From Metellina segmentata (lineage: Eukaryota > Arthropoda > Arachnida > Araneae > Tetragnathidae), in contig OX375880.1 of the NCBI GenBank assembly GCA_947359465.1, positions 22,892,714 through 22,956,713 on the forward strand: a stretch of DNA of 64,000 nt. Reading direction: 5' to 3'. Numbering within the stretch: the stretch's first letter is position 1; each line of letters begins with the position of its first letter. Both the position numbers and the translations under genes were made by a program. The notes below the pieces were generated by a model, which did not search any database, had not been told where the DNA came from, and worked only from the letters and a program-made list of their open reading frames with translations. This document shows positions 58,090-64,000 of the stretch, piece after piece.

Positions 58090-59600
58090 AGTAAGTTACA
58101 TGTATAGTACATATGACAATTTTAGGAGAATAAAATGTCGAATGTACTCAAATTGTTCTAAGTAAGTTACATGTATAGTACATACGACAATTTTAGGAGA
58201 ATAAAATGTCGAATATACTCAAATTGTTCTAATAAGTTACACGTATAGTACATACGACAATTATAGGAGAATAAAATGTCGAATGTACTCAAATTGTTCT
58301 AAGTAAGTTACATGTATAGTACATACGACAATTTTAGGAGAATAAAATGTCGAATATACTCAAATTGTTCTAATAAGTTACACGTATAGTACATACGACA
58401 ATTTTAGGAGAATAAAATGTCGAATGTACTCAAATTGTTCTAAGTAAGTTACATGTATAGTACATACGACAATTTTAGGAGAATAAAATGTCGAATATAC
58501 TCAAATTGTTCTAATAAGTTACACGTATAGTACATACGACAATTTTAGGAGAATAAAATGTCGAATGTACTCAAATTGTTCTAAGTAAGTTACATGTATA
58601 GTACATACGACAATTTTAGGAGAATAAAATGTCGAATATACTCAAATTGTTCTAATAAGTTACACGTATAGTACATACGACAATTTTAGGAGAATAAAAT
58701 GTCGAATGTACTCAAATTGTTCTAAGTAAGTTACATGTATAGTACATACGACAATTTTAGGAGAATAAAATGTCGAATATACTCAAATTGTTCTAAGTAA
58801 GTTACATGTATAGTACATACGACAATTTTAGGAGAATAAAATGTCGAATATACTCAAATTGTTCTAATAAGTTACACGTATAGTACATACGACAATTTTA
58901 GGAGAATAAAATGTCGAATGTACTCAAATTGTTCTAAGTAAGTTACATGTATAGTACATACGACAATTTTAGGAGAATAAAATGTCGAATGTACTCAAAT
59001 TGTTCTAAGTAAGTTACATGTATAGTACATACGACAATTTTAGGAGAATAAAATGTCGAATATACTCAAATTGTTCTAAGTAAGTTACATGTATAGTACA
59101 TACGACAATTTTAGGATAATAAAATGTCGAATGTACTCAAATTGTTCTAAGTAAGTTATGTATAGTACATACGAAAATTTTAGGAGAATAAAATGTCGAA
59201 TGTACTCAAATTGTTCTAAGTAAGTTACATGTATAGTACATACGACAATTTTAGGAGAATAAAATGTCGAATATACTCAAATTGTTCTAAGTAAGTTACA
59301 TGTATAGTACATACGACAATTTTAGGAGAATAAAATGTCGAATGTACTCAAATTGTTCTAAGTAAGTTATGTATAGTACATACGAAAATTTTAGGAGAAT
59401 AAAATGTCGAATGTACTCAAATTGTTCTAAGTAAGTTACATGTATAGTACATACGACAATTTTAGGAGAATAAAATGTCGAATATACTCAAATTGTTCTA
59501 AGTAAGTTACATGTATAGTACATACGACAATTTTAGGAGAATAAAATGTCGAATGTACTCAAATTGTTCTAAGTAAGTTATGTATAGTACATACGAAAAT
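58090..59600 (+). repeat. Satellite array, ~71-bp monomers with higher-order structure
   Basis: The monomer GTAAGTTACATGTATAGTAC then GACAATTTTAGGAG then AATAAAATGTCGAA then TACTCAAATTGTTCTAA repeats about 21 times with a 70-71 bp period. Three monomer variants alternate in order. Type A has GTAAGTTACATGTA, usually with AATATACTC. Type B has ATAAGTTACACGTA with AATGTACTC. Type C has GTAAGTTATGTATAG with CGAAAATTT. The first half is mainly A-B dimers, and the last third is mainly three-monomer blocks containing C. Monomers contain the palindrome TACATGTA and an AATAAA hexamer. Confidence 0.95.
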
Positions 59601-60190
59601 TTTGATTAGAATAAAATGTTGAAGACAAATTGTTTCAAGTATTTTATGTGTATAATGTGTTGTTATACGTACGAATTTAGAGAAACGTGAGCACTAATAG
59701 ATTTAAAAATAAAATCCAATTCCATTAAACGTACAGAAGTGTAGTTACGCTTGATGAGCGAGTGAAAGACCGGCGCTCCGTTGGTAGAACACCTGACAGC
59801 TGTGAGAGATGGTTTGGCAACATGATGGATCAAAGTTTGGAGGAACCTTTCAGCGTGAAATCTTTCCACACTTGAGAAATAACATGGTATTCAGATGGTA
59901 TTATTGGATTTATGTGGTCGTATGATGCTGCATGCCTTAAAAAGTGTTGAACATGTGTAAAATAAAAGCACACGATGTTATAGCTTCTATTAAGGATATA
60001 TGGAGAATGCATATAAACAATTAATTCACTCTAGACAATATACAAATTAAAGAAACTTTTCTTAAGAGTGAAATAGATTTACTGAGAATTTTTTTAAACT
60101 TTAAAGGATAGGGAAGGCCATTTTTAGTTATTACAGTGGGTAATCAAAGTATGAGTCGCAAAGATATTTTATGAGTATGGGGTAAAAATA

Positions 60191-61751
60191 CAGTGTGTAT
60201 CGAAATGATAGGTCCATCCGCATTTTTCAAAATTTCGACTCTTAATTTAGAATAAGAAACACTTTTTTGGTGGAAATAATTATACAATAATCGTTATAAC
60301 TATTTAGGAAGCAATTTGTCAAAAATAAATAATTCCTTTTTATTTCACGCAATTTTTTATTTTGAGATCGTTTCGAAAAGATAGGTCCACCTTTATAAAT
60401 CTTTGCACCAAAACGTTTATTTCCACAAAATTTGCATAAATATCACAGTTTAGTCTTACTGCGGGATTACGCTGGCTGCTGTGGAAGTAGTTAAACAGAT
60501 TTGAACATCACGTTGCAATTAAATTAAATGGGTCGTCGTTGCAGTCTTTCGCTGATTGAGCAAGGGAAAATTGATGCATTTAAGAAGTGTTGGAAATCGA
60601 AAAGAGACAAACTAAACTTTTAAACAGATCGCATAATGTTGTAAACAATTTTGTTTTAACTTGGAAATGCTTATGGCACTAAAAAAACATATGGGCGGCC
60701 ATCAAAAGTGACACCTCGACAAAGAAAGAGTATCGTAAAGGATTTAAAATCTGAAAATACGAGCTTATCCACGTTGGTCAGGCAACAAAACCCTCCAATA
60801 TCAAAATCTACGGCCCATAGAGTGGTAAAGAAGTTCGACAATTTAGTTTACTGGAAGAGGAAAACGGCTCCGAAACTAACTAAAGAGCATAAAAAAAAGC
60901 GATTGAAATTTGCACAGGAAGTGATATCCTGGAAAGAAGACTGGCATCGAGTGATATTCAGTGATGAAAAAAAATTCATCCTGGATGGTCATGATGACTG
61001 GCAGTATTACTGGCACGACCTGCGTAACGATGGAGAGATATTCTCGAAGAGGCAAGCTAGCGGTGGTTCCGTTATGGCATGGGCCGTATTCGGACGTGCA
61101 AGAAAAACTGATTTAGCATTTGTAGACAATCGTTTGAATGCTGCAGCCTACCAACAGCTGCTTGAACAATATTTTCTTCCACAATCAGAGCACATTGGAG
61201 GCCCGTTCTTTATGTTCCAACAGGACGATGCTCCTGTGCATACTGCAAAGTCCACTTTTGAATCGTTTCTGGATAATGGTGTACATATTATCGATTGGCC
61301 ACCTTGCAGCCCCGACCTGATCCGGTAGAAAACATATGGACCATACTCGCAAGAGCAGTGTATGCAAGCGGAAGGCAGTACAACTGTACTACAGACTTAA
61401 AAAACGCTATTTGCTCCGAATGGGCAAAAATCGAGACAAACTCTTGACAAAAACTCGTAGAAACTATGCCGAATAGAATTTATGAGCTCATTCTGAAAAA
61501 CGGTGGAAAAATTTCGTATTAGTTGAACACTAATTCGATGTTTGGTTCAGTGGACCTATCTTTTTGAAACAGCTGTTTCACATAATTTTTGTCTTCCGTA
61601 TAATTCCTATGATTTGTATATTATTTATGCATAATTTTGTCATTCTATGAACTAACGTAGTTTATAAAATAGCACTTTGTACACAATAAAACTTTTTTTA
61701 CCAACATAACTTTCGATTTTACTAGTAGACCTATCATTTCGATACACACTG
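60191..61751 (+). mobile_element. Nearly complete Tc3-like transposon with double inverted repeats
   Basis: The terminal repeats CAGTGTGTATCGAAATGATA are at 60191 and, inverted, ending at 61751, with TA duplications at 60189-60190 and 61752-61753. A second, internal pair with the core GATAGGTCCACC lies at about 60366-60390 and inverted at about 61550-61572. This resembles the double direct-repeat (IR/DR) arrangement of Tc3 and Sleeping Beauty-type elements. Length is 1561 bp, typical for the superfamily. Confidence 0.92.
60529..61522 (+). pseudogene. Tc3-like transposase, DD34E, with frameshifts
   Basis: The start ATG at 60529 gives MGRRCSLSLIEQGKIDAF, a helix-turn-helix beginning, but it is frameshifted before about 60660. 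The main frame at 60708-61328 keeps the second DNA-binding segment (STAHRVVKKF), the first catalytic Asp in VIFSDEKKFILDG, and the second in FQQDDAPVHTAKS. Next comes SPDL, where a single-base loss changes the frame; the sequence continues PVENIW in the other frame, so the catalytic Glu remains at the expected DD34E spacing. A later in-frame TGA precedes the natural end near 61522. Only a few lesions separate it from an intact gene, so it died recently. Confidence 0.9.
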
Positions 61752-61753
61752 TA

Positions 61754-62140
61754 GATGGTGCCCATATGACAGGTTGTGAAACCAACAGTGTTGCTAATCA
61801 TTTATTTAAAATTTCTTATCATATGCCTGTCATAAAAATAAAAGAATTCAATGTAACCAGGTTTTCTTTTATGGTAATAATTTATATGTAAACTTTTCAT
61901 CTATGAAGGGGGCTCTAAAAATATCACCACCCACTGTAACACAAGTAAAAGGATAATTTTTTAATTTTGTCTTACTTGAATGAACGTAATCAACCCGTTT
62001 CTAGACAGTTTTCTTCTTTCCTTTATTTAAATTGAACTACACAGTAAAAGTGCAGTTCTTTAACTTGAAGGTCCCAATTGGGAAGGTTTATGAATAATTT
62101 TATAGTAAATTTGGCTACTTGCTTAATAAATTCTATTTCT
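61754..62140. other. Unassigned short stretch
   Basis: No feature was recognised between the Tc3-like and Tc1-like copies. Confidence 0.4.
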
Positions 62141-62174
62141 AAATGTATTCCACTTCTACGAAATATAATGCTAC

Positions 62175-62740
62175 TATAAATACACTACAATACAATAATG
62201 GACCGTACCACCGGACGCCAACGGATTCGTATAAAATCCGACTATTTGTTTGGAGATGTTTTTCGTGGTATGACCTGGGACCTTGGTATATTGATCCTGG
62301 TCAATTGAACGCCAACATGAACATTTTGGACAATCAGGTTCTTACTATGATCTGGCATTTTTATAGAATGGACGCATGTTACTTTCAGGACGAAAACGCT
62401 CCATGTCATATTGCAGCCTCTGTCAAGCAGTGGTATCGAGATATGGATGTAAAACGATTTCCCTGGCCTGCTCAGAGTCCCGACCTAAACCCCATAGAAC
62501 ATTAGTGGGATGCGTTAGAGCGACGCGTTTACGGACCAGGGAACCACGTCCGAAATCTACAGCTGAGCTTGCGACATTCTTGCAGTGGGAATGAACACAA
62601 ATACCCATAGCTGTGTATCAAAACTTTGTTGAAAGTATGCCCAGAAGAGTTGATAGTGTAATTGCAGCAAGTGGGGGACCATCCCCTTATTAAAGCATGT
62701 ATTCTTTCCCTTATACCATTACATCTGGATGTCCGATCTG
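62175..62740 (+). pseudogene. Tc1-like transposase relic (DD34E), copy 3
   Basis: The frame carries VWRCFSWYDLGP, CYFQDENAPCHIAASVKQW and QSPDLNPIEH, where a TAG replaces the following Trp-containing codon. The 3' half continues past stops to a terminus-like ACATCTGGATGTCC shared with copy 1. All three copies begin with the same TACACTA...TACAATAATG block in place of the upstream catalytic region, so they descend from one internally deleted ancestor. Confidence 0.85.
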
Positions 62741-62744
62741 GGTG

Positions 62745-64000
62745 TATCCCTAGTGTATACCCAAATAGTATTTTAGGGTTACATTGTTATATTTTAATTT
62801 CAGTTAAATTAAAAGTTTGAAACATTTAATTGAGTTTGGGGAGCATCGCAATCAACAGAATGACGGCAGTAATACTGATGATAATCGGAATTGTAATGTT
62901 GAAGATATTCGTATTAACCCTGCTCACGGTTTATCTTTAGGTTGAAAAGTGCCCAAAAGTGGTCAGCCTCTGGTTCCACACAGTCACCACTTGTGGGTAA
63001 GGGAAGTTCGGTTTGCCTGATTGAATATTCATTCTCTCTGTGCCATCATGGGAAATTCTGTTGTACTTGACCTTTGGGAAGTGTCACTTGCATGGGAGGT
63101 GCCAATGTGTCAACGGAAGGCCGAATATATTCTGAATGGCTATTGTTTGGCGCCAGCTGCTGATTTTTCGTCGCGAGCTTTACAACGAGTTGAGAAGAAC
63201 GGGTGAAATAGAGCGTCCTCTGTAGGTGGTGTTCGTACATATGGTCTATGAGTGGTTTCGACTTATACCGTTTTTTTTTGTAATGCAGCCGAGAACGGGG
63301 GAGACAACGTCAGAGCCAGAAGCACAGCGTAAGGCTTGATCACCGTGCTGGACTGTGATAATAGATATTTTTATGTATTGGTGCAATGATTTTAATGTGA
63401 TGAAATAAATACTTTATAATTTTTTTAATGTTATTGGAATAATAACAACTTAATTTTCTTAGTTGTTAGAAGCCTTCTCACTGTGTGCGATTCGTAATGT
63501 TTTCACGCTACCCTTTTGTGACGACAGCACCACACCTCTTTAAATAATAGGGCAGTTTTATATCGTAGGGATATCTTGAACGTAGGGAAATTAACCCTAT
63601 CTTGGACGAGGTACTCATTTGGAGGGTTACTAAAGTATTTGAATGTGAACTATTGCAGTAGACAACTGTACAAAGGATGTATTTGAATGTGCTTTCAAAA
63701 TAAGTCTATGAATAGCAATGACAAAGTCTGTGACGATGCTGAACTTTCCTTTCTGAATGTAGAGTCTGTTTGAATGGTTCTTCAAATGCTTGACGAAACA
63801 TCCGTGAACTTATAGAGTAAGAACCTGGCTCTAAATCTAATGTTGGTTTATCCTTAAGTGCAAATATATTGATTTATCCATTGAGTTTCATACTAGTCCA
63901 CAGAGAGTTTAATCGTCTGATCCTCAAAACCATGGAGTCAGAAGAGAAGATTTGTACGTAACCTATTAATTTTATCTATTAGGGAATACCCTTACCCCTA
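62745..64000. other. Right end of window, unassigned
   Basis: Composition is intermediate at 62950-63340, where a 61-residue ORF (63021-63206) and its minus-strand shadow show no motif. No RNA gene or element was recognised. The stretch could contain a diverged repeat. Confidence 0.35.

Overview
This is a eukaryotic, AT-rich, repeat-dominated window, most likely from an arthropod and probably a chelicerate or spider. It has no operons, ribosome binding sites or long ORFs. Coding exons are short, relatively GC-rich islands ending in GTAAGT-type donors, set in tens of kilobases of AT-rich sequence. The mobile elements (Tc1/mariner, hAT, piggyBac, Ginger-like, Helitrons, tRNA-derived SINEs) are typical of arthropods. 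The spider assignment is an inference from the style of the SINE body and of the Tc1-like C-terminus, recalled from experience and not searched.

Region 1 (1-2630): the only good host gene start. A GC-rich, CpG-rich block (about 390-1014) ends at a GTAAGT donor. A coding exon at 2029-2377 ends in CAG|GTAAGT. Joined in phase 2, they give an in-frame ATG start and a basic N-terminus of unrecognised family. The next exon was not found. Region 2 (2630-20300): mostly AT-rich intron or intergenic DNA, carrying a 178-bp SINE-like tandem array (6931-7997), SINEs at 8.8, 9.1, 13.0 and 13.7 kb, a TIR element (12588-13001), a hAT transposase relic (about 14930-15340), and rolling-circle (Helitron) elements at 10.06 and 18.1-19.5 kb. 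Region 3 (20300-32340): a nested TIR-element pair, a deleted DD41D Tc1/mariner element with perfect TIRs, a four-unit tandem repeat, a small cysteine-rich exon candidate at 25096-25164, a mariner relic on the minus strand, a piggyBac-type deletion derivative with TTAA duplications, and a second GC-elevated block with a small minus-strand ORF.

Region 4 (33.8-52.3 kb): a dense nested repeat landscape. It includes a SINE whose core is amplified as five 134-bp units, two hAT-like elements packed with CATCGATG motifs (35238-36049 and 47331-48080), another hAT MITE (36872-37424), two Helitrons with intact termini (37649-39230 and 48993-50633), a SINE inserted into a Tc1 relic, and two candidate first exons (50817-50950 and 51405-51589). 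Region 5 (52.3-64 kb): a (CA)n microsatellite, a Tc1 relic interrupted by a Ginger-like element with a 4-bp duplication, a roughly 71-bp satellite with higher-order structure (58090-59600), a nearly intact Tc3-like element with double terminal repeats (60191-61751), and a third copy of the Tc1 relic.

Most of the information here is in transposon biology: precise target-site duplications, nested insertions that give a relative chronology, and three separate cases of short-period tandem amplification inside or from mobile elements.
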